From Anaerolineales bacterium UBA6668 (GTDB lineage Bacteria > Chloroflexota > Anaerolineae > Anaerolineales > UBA6668), in the NCBI GenBank assembly GCA_002455215.1, contig DKKK01000059.1, positions 8,281 to 15,661 of the forward strand: 7,381 bases of DNA. The letters run 5' to 3'. Shown piece by piece: positions 1 through 6,473 of the stretch; the first letter of the stretch is position 1; each line of letters begins with the position of its first letter. The notes under the pieces were generated by a model, which saw only the letters and a list, made by a program, of their open reading frames with translations, searched no databases and was not told where the DNA came from. Both the position numbers and the translations under genes were made by a program.

Positions 1-1058
1 CTAGAATAAGCCGCTCGTGGGTCAATTCCTGCTTTTGCATATCGTAATGGTTCGCGTAAAAAATACGTCCGGATAAAACGCGATGCATAACGATATGGGC
101 TTTCAATCACGTTGAATAAATCTTCATAAATATAGTTTCTTGGGGATGGTGCAGTTTTAGTTTCTCCTTTTTTGACTTTTGGAATTTCCCATGCCTTCGC
201 TACCAGTTTGTTCCAGGCAGGAGCATACTCTGCGGAAAGCATGTCTTTTATAAATAAAATAAATTGATTCGGCAAATGGTAAATATTCAAATCAGCACTC
301 TGACCACTGTTGGTCATGTGGTAGGCAGTAATTGAAAATGGACGGCTAATCTGTTCGAAGGTAAATTGTTTTCGCAAAGCATCCAGCAACACTTCAAATA
401 AAAATGTTTTTAACTTTTTATCTGGTTCAGCAATTTTGGAGCTACCTGCTTGTTGCGCAAGTTGAATTGCTTGGCGATTTCCTTCTAAGAATTTTCTTGC
501 AAAAAACTGATTAATTTCGGCGTTGTCTGAGTGAATAAACAACAGCCGCCCTTCACATTTTGCGCTCCCCAGCGGCAAAGCTTGAAAAGCTAATAAGGCT
601 TCTCCTGAAATTGACAAACCAGCTTCGCCATGTGCATGAAAATTGATAACATCTTCGCCGGTTAATAAGGGAATATGTTGCCGATAGACTCGTCCCGGAA
701 CCAATTTCCCATCCACATCAGCATCTAATGGCAAATCCACAACTGACAAACCCATAAAAGCATCGTTTTCTTTGGTTCTTGGTGAATTGGTGCGATAACC
801 ACGCAATACTTTACTTTTATAGACAGCTTGTTTTTCTGGTTGACTGAAAAAAGCTGGTTGTGTGTAACCCGAATTTGGAAAAACAACAGTTAAAAAACTG
901 CGTAATGGATTCACCGTATAGTTGTCATCCATATAATTTGCAATCTTATCCAAATCGCTTTCTTCCAAATCGGCAATCGAATCTTTCTCGGCAAAGACAA
1001 CTATTGTAGCCAAACCGACATCAAGTAGTGGATGACCTGTGTAAAATAATTTCTGCAT
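1..1058 (-). CDS. Cas8a1-family (Cst1/Cmx1/DevT-like) type I CRISPR Cascade large subunit, partial
   Basis: This frame stays open for 352 codons from the ATG at 1058 to the window edge, so the C-terminal part is missing. The N-terminus (YTGHPLLDVGLATI, residues 6-19), NPLRSFLTVVFPNSGYTQPAF at 50-70 and the block at 129-178 (PLLTG, INFHAHGEAGLSISGEALL, PLGSAKCEGRLL, HSDN) match what I remember of Cas8a1/Cst1/Cmx1 proteins. These are the large subunits of type I effector complexes, which take part in PAM recognition and R-loop formation. The end of the visible part (RFIRTYFLREPLRY, 328-340) also fits the family. There is only one cysteine (C168), so no CxxC zinc pair is visible. A good ribosome site (AGGAG, seven bases before the ATG) lies in the 18-base gap after the WYL regulator, and the two genes probably share a transcript. 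The exact subtype (I-A, I-B or Myxan-type) cannot be decided without the neighbouring cas genes. Confidence 0.8.
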   Translation of the reverse strand, partial: MQKLFYTGHPLLDVGLATIVVFAEKDSIADLEESDLDKIANYMDDNYTVNPLRSFLTVVFPNSGYTQPAFFSQPEKQAVYKSKVLRGYRTNSPRTKENDAFMGLSVVDLPLDADVDGKLVPGRVYRQHIPLLTGEDVINFHAHGEAGLSISGEALLAFQALPLGSAKCEGRLLFIHSDNAEINQFFARKFLEGNRQAIQLAQQAGSSKIAEPDKKLKTFLFEVLLDALRKQFTFEQISRPFSITAYHMTNSGQSADLNIYHLPNQFILFIKDMLSAEYAPAWNKLVAKAWEIPKVKKGETKTAPSPRNYIYEDLFNVIESPYRYASRFIRTYFLREPLRYAKAGIDPRAAYS

Positions 1059-1061
1059 TAA

Positions 1062-1070
1062 ATTTCTCCT
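1062..1070 (-). promoter_or_regulatory. Ribosome binding site of the cas8 gene
   Basis: Reading leftward, AGGAG followed by AAATTTA precedes the ATG at 1058. The site fixes the cas8 start and lies wholly in the short gap after the regulator stop codon. The same 11 bases (AGGAGAAATTT) precede the 64-residue gene at 2396. Confidence 0.7.
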
Positions 1071-1076
1071 ACTTTA

Positions 1077-2057
1077 CTAATTTTCATACATCTGCGCCAA
1101 TTGACGGAACTCTGCCGCCAGTTTTTCGCGCAGTTCAATCGGTTCCAAAACCATCACATCGCGCCCCCAGCCGCGCACCCAGTTTTGCATTTCTAACGTC
1201 TCCGCCACAGTCACTCGCCACAAAAGCTCCCCATTGTCCAAATCTTCACAGCGTTGGCTAAAATGCCAAATGGTTTCTTTCACTCTTTGGGCAACCTGGG
1301 GTGAAAACTTCAGCACCACTTCAACTTCTTTTCCCTTGCCATACCAAATGCCCCAAGCTTGTTGCATACTAACCCGGACATTAAAGTCGGTTGGCAAAAT
1401 ATACTTTTTCGTCAATATCTCAACATGACGAATACGAGACAGGTTAAAAGTTCTCTCGCCAAACTCAGGCTTAACAATGCGACCCATTACATAAGCAGAT
1501 TTTCCTGCCGCATACGGTTCTAGCAAATACGGCTCGAAAATGTAAGTTCTCGATGAGCCAACACTCTTTTCGTAAGTGAGTGAAACCTGTAAATTCTGCG
1601 CCCAAGCCGAAGTCAATACCAATAAAACCTCCGAATAACCTGCATCACGATTGCGCCAGTCTTCATCTAAAATTGCCGCGCTCGCCAATAAATTTTGTTC
1701 AAAGAGTGGGGCAATCTTCCCAATGGCATACGCAATCTTTCGGACAGCACTTGCCGCATTCGGGTTATGCCGATCTGTACACAATGCCAGCAAACGCATT
1801 GCTAAGTGAATTGCCATGCATTCATTGATATTGAGCAAAAGCGGCATTTCATAACTTTCCCGGTCAATCCAAAACCTTTTCTCGTCATCAGAACTAACCG
1901 GGATTTCCAACCCATCCAGGTCGCCAATCCACCGCCCAGCCGTTGCCCGGCTCACGCCCAATCGCCTTGCCAACTCCGCCTTGGTGAAGGGCCTTTCCAA
2001 CAATAATGCAATTACTTGCCCAAGCCTTGCAAATTTGCGAGTATCACGTGTGAACAT
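1077..2057 (-). CDS. WYL-domain helix-turn-helix transcriptional regulator, CRISPR-linked
   Basis: A 326-residue protein with the usual layout of the WYL regulator family. An N-terminal winged helix-turn-helix lies at about 10-65 (FTKAELARRLGVSRATAGRWIGDL, 24-47). A linker helix region follows at 75-135, then the WYL domain at about 140-215 (FEPYLLEPYAAGKSAYVMGR, 174-193). The C-terminal WCX extension at about 245-323 ends in the typical VLEPIELREKLAAEF. The eponymous W-Y-L triplet is not intact; the equivalent is EPYAAGKSAYVMG. WYL domains bind nucleic-acid-type ligands, and such regulators commonly sit beside type I and other CRISPR loci. Here it comes first in a two-gene unit with cas8 17 bases downstream, so control of that operon, probably autoregulated, is the likely role (inference). 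The start ATG has only a weak GGA ribosome site seven bases upstream. It is preceded by a TATAAT promoter and an inverted repeat. Confidence 0.9.
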   Translation of the reverse strand: MFTRDTRKFARLGQVIALLLERPFTKAELARRLGVSRATAGRWIGDLDGLEIPVSSDDEKRFWIDRESYEMPLLLNINECMAIHLAMRLLALCTDRHNPNAASAVRKIAYAIGKIAPLFEQNLLASAAILDEDWRNRDAGYSEVLLVLTSAWAQNLQVSLTYEKSVGSSRTYIFEPYLLEPYAAGKSAYVMGRIVKPEFGERTFNLSRIRHVEILTKKYILPTDFNVRVSMQQAWGIWYGKGKEVEVVLKFSPQVAQRVKETIWHFSQRCEDLDNGELLWRVTVAETLEMQNWVRGWGRDVMVLEPIELREKLAAEFRQLAQMYEN

Positions 2058-2073
2058 TCAATAATTCCATCCG

Positions 2074-2128
2074 TGTCGAATATAATTTTAGCAATAACCA
2101 ACTGATAAAAAACGATAATCTCTCGACA
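2074..2128. repeat. Inverted repeat TGTCGA...TCGACA around the WYL regulator leader
   Basis: TGTCGA at 2074-2079 and its reverse complement TCGACA at 2123-2128 are separated by 43 bases. The right arm falls at the predicted transcription start of the regulator, and the left arm lies close to its start codon. The pair could be operator half-sites for the WYL protein or another regulator. Six-base arms at this distance can also occur by chance. Confidence 0.3.
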
Positions 2129-2131
2129 TTC

Positions 2132-2160
2132 ATTATAGAATATTCGCTAAATGCTTAATG
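2132..2160 (-). promoter_or_regulatory. Promoter of the WYL regulator-cas8 unit
   Basis: On the minus strand a perfect TATAAT -10 box (2132-2137) is preceded, at 17-base spacing, by CATTAA (2155-2160), a poor -35 match. Transcription would start near 2125, giving a leader of about 68 bases. The strong -10 with a weak -35 would suit a promoter that needs an activator; that last point is inference. Confidence 0.5.
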
Positions 2161-2171
2161 TGAGTCTTCTG

Positions 2172-2202
2172 AAAAATAGTACCAATTTACCATTGGACTA
2201 TT
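2172..2202 (-). terminator. Rho-independent-like terminator of the 64-residue gene
   Basis: On the minus strand AATAGTCCAAT (2202-2192) pairs with ATTGGTACTATT (2186-2175) across a five-base loop, with one bulged base, and runs into a short T tract. The stem begins at the stop codon of the small gene. It should separate that transcript from the WYL-cas8 promoter just downstream. The stem is AT-rich, so efficiency is uncertain. Confidence 0.6.
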
Positions 2203-2396
2203 TACTTAAAGGGCCACAATTTCCCCTTATCTTCAGAAACATACAGGCGTTTGCTTTCCATATCTGCCAAAGTTCTTTCAACCTTTTCAAATTTCCAGCC
2301 AAATAAACGGGCGAAAAAGCCACGCGGCTTGCCGGGGTTTTCCTGAATCGCTTGCGATAACTTCTTACAGTTGTTTTCATTGATAGGTTTAGACAT
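2202..2396 (-). CDS. Small winged-helix-like hypothetical protein (64 aa)
   Basis: This 64-codon gene has a clear Shine-Dalgarno site (AAAGGAG, nine bases before the ATG) and a terminator hairpin overlapping its TAA stop. Both argue that it is real. The protein is basic at its centre (KPRGFFARLFGWKFEK, 23-38). It ends in an amphipathic helix (VERTLADMESKRLYV, 39-53) and a short turn (SEDKGKLWPFK), a pattern resembling the recognition helix and wing of a minimal winged helix-turn-helix. I do not recognise a named family, and DNA binding is inference. It lies upstream of the WYL-cas8 unit in the same orientation but is separated from it by the terminator and a new promoter. A longer overlapping frame from 2473 is open but lacks comparable start signals. 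Confidence 0.7.
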   Translation of the reverse strand: MSKPINENNCKKLSQAIQENPGKPRGFFARLFGWKFEKVERTLADMESKRLYVSEDKGKLWPFK

Positions 2397-2447
2397 TGCA
2401 AATTTCTCCTTTCGGTGATTAAGATTTGCTTGAGTCTACAAAACAGG

Positions 2448-2466
2448 TGTTTCAACTTCTGAAACA
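2448..2466. repeat. Short perfect hairpin TGTTTCA-N5-TGAAACA
   Basis: Seven-base arms (2448-2454 and 2460-2466) surround a five-base loop between the two small minus-strand genes. There is no T tract, so it is a poor terminator. It may be an mRNA processing or attenuation hairpin, or a protein site. The GTTTC/GAAAC ends recall CRISPR repeat termini, but the unit occurs once and is too short. Confidence 0.35.
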
Positions 2467-2494
2467 GATTCACGATTACTTTCCTAGAGAAAAT

Positions 2495-2719
2495 TTACTC
2501 ATTCTCACTCAATGTGGGACTGTATGCAATCACATCAATTGAATTTATTTTGCAAAAATTTATTACTGTTCTGAAATCTTCTATATCATCCAAATAACAA
2601 GTTTGATCTTGCCATTCTAAATATGGTAGACTCTCACATAATTGGCAAATATGAAAGTCAGAAAGATAATAGCAGTCGATTTCGTAGGTTTGTAAATATG
2701 TATAGATAATAATATGCAT
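2495..2719 (-). CDS. Hypothetical small protein with CxxC (74 aa), uncertain
   Basis: This 74-codon frame reads MHIIIYTYLQTYEIDCYYLS at the N-terminus and is rich in aromatic and acidic residues. It has four cysteines, two of them as CQLC (25-28). The C-terminal half (DDIEDFRTVINFCKINSIDV) has a plausible beta/alpha pattern. I recognise no family. No Shine-Dalgarno site precedes the ATG. In favour, a minus-strand promoter-like pair (TTGACA, 17 bases, TAATCT) lies about 65 bases upstream, and the frame fills an otherwise empty AT-rich region in the same orientation as the next small gene 98 bases away. Against it, open frames of this length arise readily by chance, and AT-rich stretches encode many I, Y and L codons. 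Treat it as a candidate gene only. Confidence 0.4.
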   Translation of the reverse strand: MHIIIYTYLQTYEIDCYYLSDFHICQLCESLPYLEWQDQTCYLDDIEDFRTVINFCKINSIDVIAYSPTLSENE

Positions 2720-2755
2720 AGGTAATTTTTTAGCCTTCTGTTTTCTATAAATAAT

Positions 2756-2784
2756 TTGACTATTTAGGGTTGATTTTTTAGATT
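2756..2784 (+). promoter_or_regulatory. Upstream promoter-like copy (P2) towards the permease
   Basis: TTGACT (2756-2761), a 17-base spacer and TAGATT (2779-2784) form a weaker second promoter-like pair within the first direct repeat copy. It may be a real distal promoter or only a by-product of the repeat. Confidence 0.3.
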
Positions 2785-2790
2785 ACTAGT

Positions 2791-2819
2791 AGATTAGCAT
2801 GTAAGATTGTTATTGTCAA
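2791..2819 (-). promoter_or_regulatory. Leftward promoter for the small-gene unit
   Basis: On the minus strand a perfect TTGACA (2814-2819) stands 17 bases from TAATCT (2791-2796), which is preceded by TG as in an extended -10. Transcription from near 2784 would run into the 74- and 64-codon frames. It lies between the two rightward promoter-like sites, so the region is divergent. Confidence 0.5.
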
Positions 2820-2833
2820 TATCAAATTTTAAT

Positions 2834-2862
2834 TTGACTATTTAAGGTATTTTTTGTATCAT
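2834..2862 (+). promoter_or_regulatory. Main promoter of the FtsX-like permease
   Basis: TTGACT (2834-2839), a 17-base spacer and TATCAT (2857-2862) each match the sigma-70 consensus at five of six positions. Transcription should begin near 2869, about 84 bases before the preferred start codon at 2953. Confidence 0.6.
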
Positions 2863-2952
2863 ATTGATAGATAACGATTCGCAATGCGAATACTGAAATT
2901 AAATTGTCAACTTATTCAGATCGATCCGTTGTGGATACAAAATTGCCCCACC

Positions 2953-5484
2953 ATGCTCACCCGCCTTTCCCTGCGCTACCTAGCCCGCCACCCGTGGCAA
3001 AGCGTCCTCATGGTCTTGGGCATTCTGCTTGGCGTAGCAGTAGTCGTTGCCATTGACATTGCCAATGCCAGCGCCACGCGCGGCTTCGCCCTCAGCACCG
3101 ATGCCGTCATTGGCAAAAGTACCCACCAAATCGTGGGTACAACCCACCTGCTAGATGAAGCCATCTATCTGCAATTGCGCACAGACGGCGTGTTTTCACG
3201 CTTAGGCATTGCCGCCACCCCCGTACTCTCTGCCCGCATCAGTGTCCCCGCCTTTGGCACGCGTTCCTTCCAACTGCTGGGCGTTGACCCCTTCACCGAG
3301 CCACCCTTTCGCAGTTATCTCAACAGCGGTTTTTTGGACAATGGCGGCAATCTCGCCGAATTTCTGGGCAAACCCGGTGCGTTGTACGCCAGTGTAACGC
3401 TAGCCAGCAGTACGGGCATCGAACCGGGCGACCCGCTCACGGTGCAATTTTCTGGCACGCGCCACCCAGCTTATCTGGCGGGAACACTCCAGCCCAGCGA
3501 TTCCTTCAGCCGTCAAGCGTTGGCGGGCATGTTTTTGGCAGATATTGCCACCGTGCAAGAACTTACCGGCAATCTAGGCAAACTGGAGCGCGTTGATCTC
3601 ATCATCCCCAATGCCAGCGCCGCGCAACCCCTGCTAGCCGAGTTACCTAGTACCGCGCTCCTACAACCCATTGCCGTGCGCACCGAAACCGCTGACCAAA
3701 TGACCCGCGCCTTCCGCATCAACTTGACCGCGCTCAGCTTGCTCGGCTTGGTAGTTGGCATGTTCCTCATTTACAACACGATGACCTTCAGCGTTGTGCA
3801 ACGCCGCGCCTTCTTTGGCACACTGCGCTGTTTGGGGGTAACGCAACGGGAAATTTTTCGGCTAGTGTTGGGCGAAGCCCTGTGGGTAGGTACAGTGGGG
3901 GCGGGTTTGGGTTTGTTGTGCGGCATTGCGCTGGGACAGGGCGCGGTTTGGCTGGTCACCCGTACCCTAAACGACCTATTTTTTACCGTCTCGGTGCGTG
4001 GCGTGCAAATCCCGTGGCAAAGCTTGCTCAAAGGTGGGGCGCTCGGCTTGTTTGCCACCCTGATAACCGCCGCCATCCCAGCATGGGAAGCCACCAGCAT
4101 CCCCGCCCGCGCCGCGCTGGTTCGTTCCACGCTGGAAAATGCCGCCCGTACCCAATTGGGGCGCGTCACTCTGGCAGGCGGTGTGCTCGGCATGTTGGGC
4201 ACTGCCCTGCTCTTTGCTCACGACAGCATCCTAACCAGCTTTGCCGCCACCTTTCTCATCATCTTTTCAGCCGCCTTGCTTGCCCCGATTGCCACCCAAG
4301 CGACACTACAATTCCTGACCCCACTCATTCGCGCCGCCATCCCCCGCCTTGCCACCCGCGATGTACTTGCCGCGCTCAGCCGCACTGCTGTAGCTGTTGC
4401 CAGCCTAATGATTGCCGTTTCTGTCACCATTGGCGTGCGCCTGATGGTGGATAGCTTTCGCAATACCGTTGCCACTTGGCTCAACCAAACGCTGGTGGGG
4501 GATATTTACCTTTCTGTACCAGCCAGCACTGCCGAGCAAACCAATCAACAGATTGACTCGCGTGTGATTGAGAGTTTAATACAAACGAATGGGATTGCAA
4601 AAATAGATAAAATTCGCGCGAGCAAGCTGTGGTCGCCCGATGTGGGGGATGTGCCGCTGATAGCCGTGAGCACTTCGCCGGTGGAAGCGCCGAATCTCCT
4701 GCAAGCGGGAGACTTCGCCACTGCTACCGCCGCTTTTGCCAGCGGGCAAGTGCTCATCTCCGAGCCATTTGCCAATCGCACCGGCTTGCGTATCGGAGAT
4801 ACGCTCACCCTAGCCACACCCAATGGTGAGCAGGAATTTCCCATTGCCGCTGTGTATTTTGACTATGCTTCCCCGCAAGGGCAGGTGGCGATTTCGCTGG
4901 CGCATTATCAGCAAATTTGGGGAGATATGACAGTAACAGGCATCAGTCTGACACTCCAAGCCGGGCAGGATGCAGAAATGGTGGTGTCTGACCTAAACAC
5001 TCGTCTTTCCCCGCTCCAACTGCTCAACATCCGCTCGAATCGTTCCCTGCGGCAAGAAGCGCTAACTGTTTTCGACCGCACGTTTGCCATTACCGGCGCA
5101 ATGCAGTTGCTTTCGATTGTGGTGGCCTTTATTGGGGTGCTCAGTGCGCTGATGGCATTGCAAATTGAGCGACAACGAGAAATCGGCATTTTGCGCACCA
5201 TCGGCTTGACCGTGCGTCAGATGTGGCAATATGTACTGGTGCAGACCGGCATCATGGGGCTGGTGGCTGGTGTGCTTGCCATGCCCACCGGCTTTGTCTT
5301 GGCGTTGATTTTGATTTTCATCATCAATCGCCGCTCGTTTGGCTGGACGTTGCAATTAAGCTTGGATTCTGCGCCGTTTGTATTTGCACTGGTTACAGCA
5401 GTCACCGCCGCACTCTTGGCAGGTATTTACCCGGCTTGGAAGCTCAGCCGCACCTCCGCTAGCGATGCTGTACGCTTTGAATAG
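2953..5484 (+). CDS. FtsX/MacB-type ABC transporter permease (843 aa)
   Basis: A large inner-membrane permease with two FtsX-type halves, as in LolC/LolE- and YbbP-like transporters that move lipids or lipoproteins or drive envelope machines. I preferred the ATG at 2953. It begins MLTRLSLRYLARHPWQSVLM, the typical family start, with a basic segment before membrane helix 1 (about 15-37). An ATG at 2884 in the same frame would add 23 atypical residues. Neither start has a clear ribosome site. A periplasmic MacB-like domain (38-257) is followed by three helices (258-277, 310-334, 357-377), then helices near 402-422, 429-449 and 475-495. A second periplasmic domain (496-711) precedes the last three helices. 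Coupling segments QRRAFFGTLRCLG (283-295) and ERQREIGILRTIG (739-751) should contact the ATPase; the first is degenerate. No ATPase gene is adjacent. The gene is visibly GC-richer than its flanks. Substrate unknown. Confidence 0.9.
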   Translation: MLTRLSLRYLARHPWQSVLMVLGILLGVAVVVAIDIANASATRGFALSTDAVIGKSTHQIVGTTHLLDEAIYLQLRTDGVFSRLGIAATPVLSARISVPAFGTRSFQLLGVDPFTEPPFRSYLNSGFLDNGGNLAEFLGKPGALYASVTLASSTGIEPGDPLTVQFSGTRHPAYLAGTLQPSDSFSRQALAGMFLADIATVQELTGNLGKLERVDLIIPNASAAQPLLAELPSTALLQPIAVRTETADQMTRAFRINLTALSLLGLVVGMFLIYNTMTFSVVQRRAFFGTLRCLGVTQREIFRLVLGEALWVGTVGAGLGLLCGIALGQGAVWLVTRTLNDLFFTVSVRGVQIPWQSLLKGGALGLFATLITAAIPAWEATSIPARAALVRSTLENAARTQLGRVTLAGGVLGMLGTALLFAHDSILTSFAATFLIIFSAALLAPIATQATLQFLTPLIRAAIPRLATRDVLAALSRTAVAVASLMIAVSVTIGVRLMVDSFRNTVATWLNQTLVGDIYLSVPASTAEQTNQQIDSRVIESLIQTNGIAKIDKIRASKLWSPDVGDVPLIAVSTSPVEAPNLLQAGDFATATAAFASGQVLISEPFANRTGLRIGDTLTLATPNGEQEFPIAAVYFDYASPQGQVAISLAHYQQIWGDMTVTGISLTLQAGQDAEMVVSDLNTRLSPLQLLNIRSNRSLRQEALTVFDRTFAITGAMQLLSIVVAFIGVLSALMALQIERQREIGILRTIGLTVRQMWQYVLVQTGIMGLVAGVLAMPTGFVLALILIFIINRRSFGWTLQLSLDSAPFVFALVTAVTAALLAGIYPAWKLSRTSASDAVRFE

Positions 5485-5537
5485 CCAGCAACCAATCCCC
5501 GCCTAGCCAGAAGCAACCCAAGTGCCGTGCGAAACTG

Positions 5538-6254
5538 CTATCGGCGGATTTGCATAAAACTTTGAAGTGCCAACATGGCAAACATTGCGCCCATATAGAT
5601 ACTACCCAAACCGGCAAATGCCCAGATTGCCACCATCGCACCAACAATCACCGACACCCACAAGGACATCTGCACGCCATTGTAGGCATTACTCATCAAG
5701 AAGGCATGGCGCGTCACTTGCCCACCATCCAATGGATAAATCGGTAGAAGGTTAATCATGCCCCAAAACACATTGACCCACAGGAAGGTGCTAATCAGTT
5801 CGTTCAGAAAGCTCAATTCACCTTGAAAGCCGGCAATGGGAACTGGAATAAAATTGACAATGGTTTGCCACAACACAACACCTCCTGCCAATTTCACTGC
5901 CAATAAGATGACAGCCGCCAGTAAAAACCCGGCAAAGGGTCCCGCTAATGCGACTAAAATGTTTTGGGTGGACGACAGACCGCGCCCCCAACTGGTGCGG
6001 GGAATTGCCAACCCGCCGAAGCCGTACAAAACAATTTCGGATTCCACGCCAAAGCGCCGAAAAGCCAACGCGTGACCGAGTTCGTGCAAAAGGATAGAGA
6101 TGAATAAGGCAAATACCCAGGTCACAAGCTGCAGTGGGTCGCCGTTGAAGCCGAACAACACCACAATTAACCAGAACATGGGGGAAATGCGCACCGGAAA
6201 GCCCGCAACTTCGAAACGTAAATCAAACTGTGTAGGAGTAGGATTGGTAAACAT
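5538..6254 (-). CDS. Site-2-protease (M50) family intramembrane metalloprotease (238 aa)
   Basis: A membrane zinc protease of the S2P/M50 family. The HELGH motif (57-61) lies within a hydrophobic helix (WVFALFISILL before it), and the second zinc-ligand motif LLPIYPLDGGQ (169-179, ligand D176) lies in a later helix. About five or six hydrophobic segments are present: 24-36, 46-58, 98-124, 153-170, 195-215 and 218-232. There is no PDZ or CBS domain, so this is a minimal form. Such proteins cut membrane-anchored substrates such as anti-sigma factors, but no partner is visible here. I chose the ATG at 6254 because MFTNPTPTQFDLRFEVAGFPVRI at the N-terminus resembles the normal start of this subgroup. 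The frame is open to a TTG at 6413, which would add 53 residues of non-family sequence. No strong ribosome site precedes 6254. The gene converges with the permease gene, 53 bases apart. Confidence 0.85.
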   Translation of the reverse strand: MFTNPTPTQFDLRFEVAGFPVRISPMFWLIVVLFGFNGDPLQLVTWVFALFISILLHELGHALAFRRFGVESEIVLYGFGGLAIPRTSWGRGLSSTQNILVALAGPFAGFLLAAVILLAVKLAGGVVLWQTIVNFIPVPIAGFQGELSFLNELISTFLWVNVFWGMINLLPIYPLDGGQVTRHAFLMSNAYNGVQMSLWVSVIVGAMVAIWAFAGLGSIYMGAMFAMLALQSFMQIRR

Positions 6255-6308
6255 AAAGGGAAAATCGTAAAGCTCAAAATGCTCGAAAAATTTCGGATGA
6301 ATAGCAAG

Positions 6309-6317
6309 AATATACCA
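6309..6317 (-). promoter_or_regulatory. Extended -10 promoter-like site for the protease gene
   Basis: On the minus strand TGGTATATT provides an extended -10 (TG, one base, TATATT) with no good -35. Transcription would start near 6302, about 48 bases before the ATG at 6254, which agrees with that start rather than the longer frame. Confidence 0.3.
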
Positions 6318-6455
6318 CAAATTCCCGACTCTTATATTAGACACGGGAAATATTGAACCTACGTGCCAAGTGTATTGGGCACGCATAGAAATTGCATTTT
6401 TTTCCTTAAGCAAAAACTCCTATTCGGTGCTGAATCCACTGGCGGGTTGTGTTGA

Positions 6456-6473
6456 GTTAGCGCTGATGCTAAC
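6456..6473. repeat. Perfect hairpin GTTAGC-N6-GCTAAC at the end of the P-loop gene
   Basis: Six-base arms with a six-base loop overlap the TAG stop (6469-6471) of the P-loop gene. There is no T tract on either strand directly after it, so it is at best a weak terminator. The GTTAG/CTAAC ends also recall integron recombination half-sites, but no full site can be built. Confidence 0.45.

Larger units (their letters stand above)
2752..2848 (+). repeat. 19-base direct repeat in the permease control region
   Basis: TAATTTGACTATTTAGGGT at 2752-2770 recurs at 2830-2848 with a single G-to-A change, 78 bases apart start to start. Each copy carries TTGACT, and each has a -10-like hexamer 17 bases further on. 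The repeat may reflect tandem promoters or paired regulator sites. Confidence 0.6.

Noticed and set aside
2081..2086. TATAAT on the plus strand upstream of the WYL gene as a rightward promoter
   Set aside because: No -35 partner is evident and no plus-strand gene follows within several hundred bases.
2448..2466. GTTTC...GAAAC hairpin as a CRISPR repeat remnant
   Set aside because: It is only 19 bases long, occurs once in the window, and has no spacer-like periodic context.
2198..2473. 91-codon minus-strand frame overlapping the 64-residue gene
   Set aside because: It lacks a ribosome site, and the overlapping frame has both a strong start signal and a terminator at its stop.
3771..4484. Long opposite-strand and alternative frames inside the permease gene
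   Set aside because: They are low-complexity, Ala/Arg/Pro/His-rich shadows of a GC-rich coding region and have no start signals.
5485..5537. Terminator between the convergent permease and protease genes
   Set aside because: Only a weak GCCG/CGGC pairing is visible, with no T tract on either strand.
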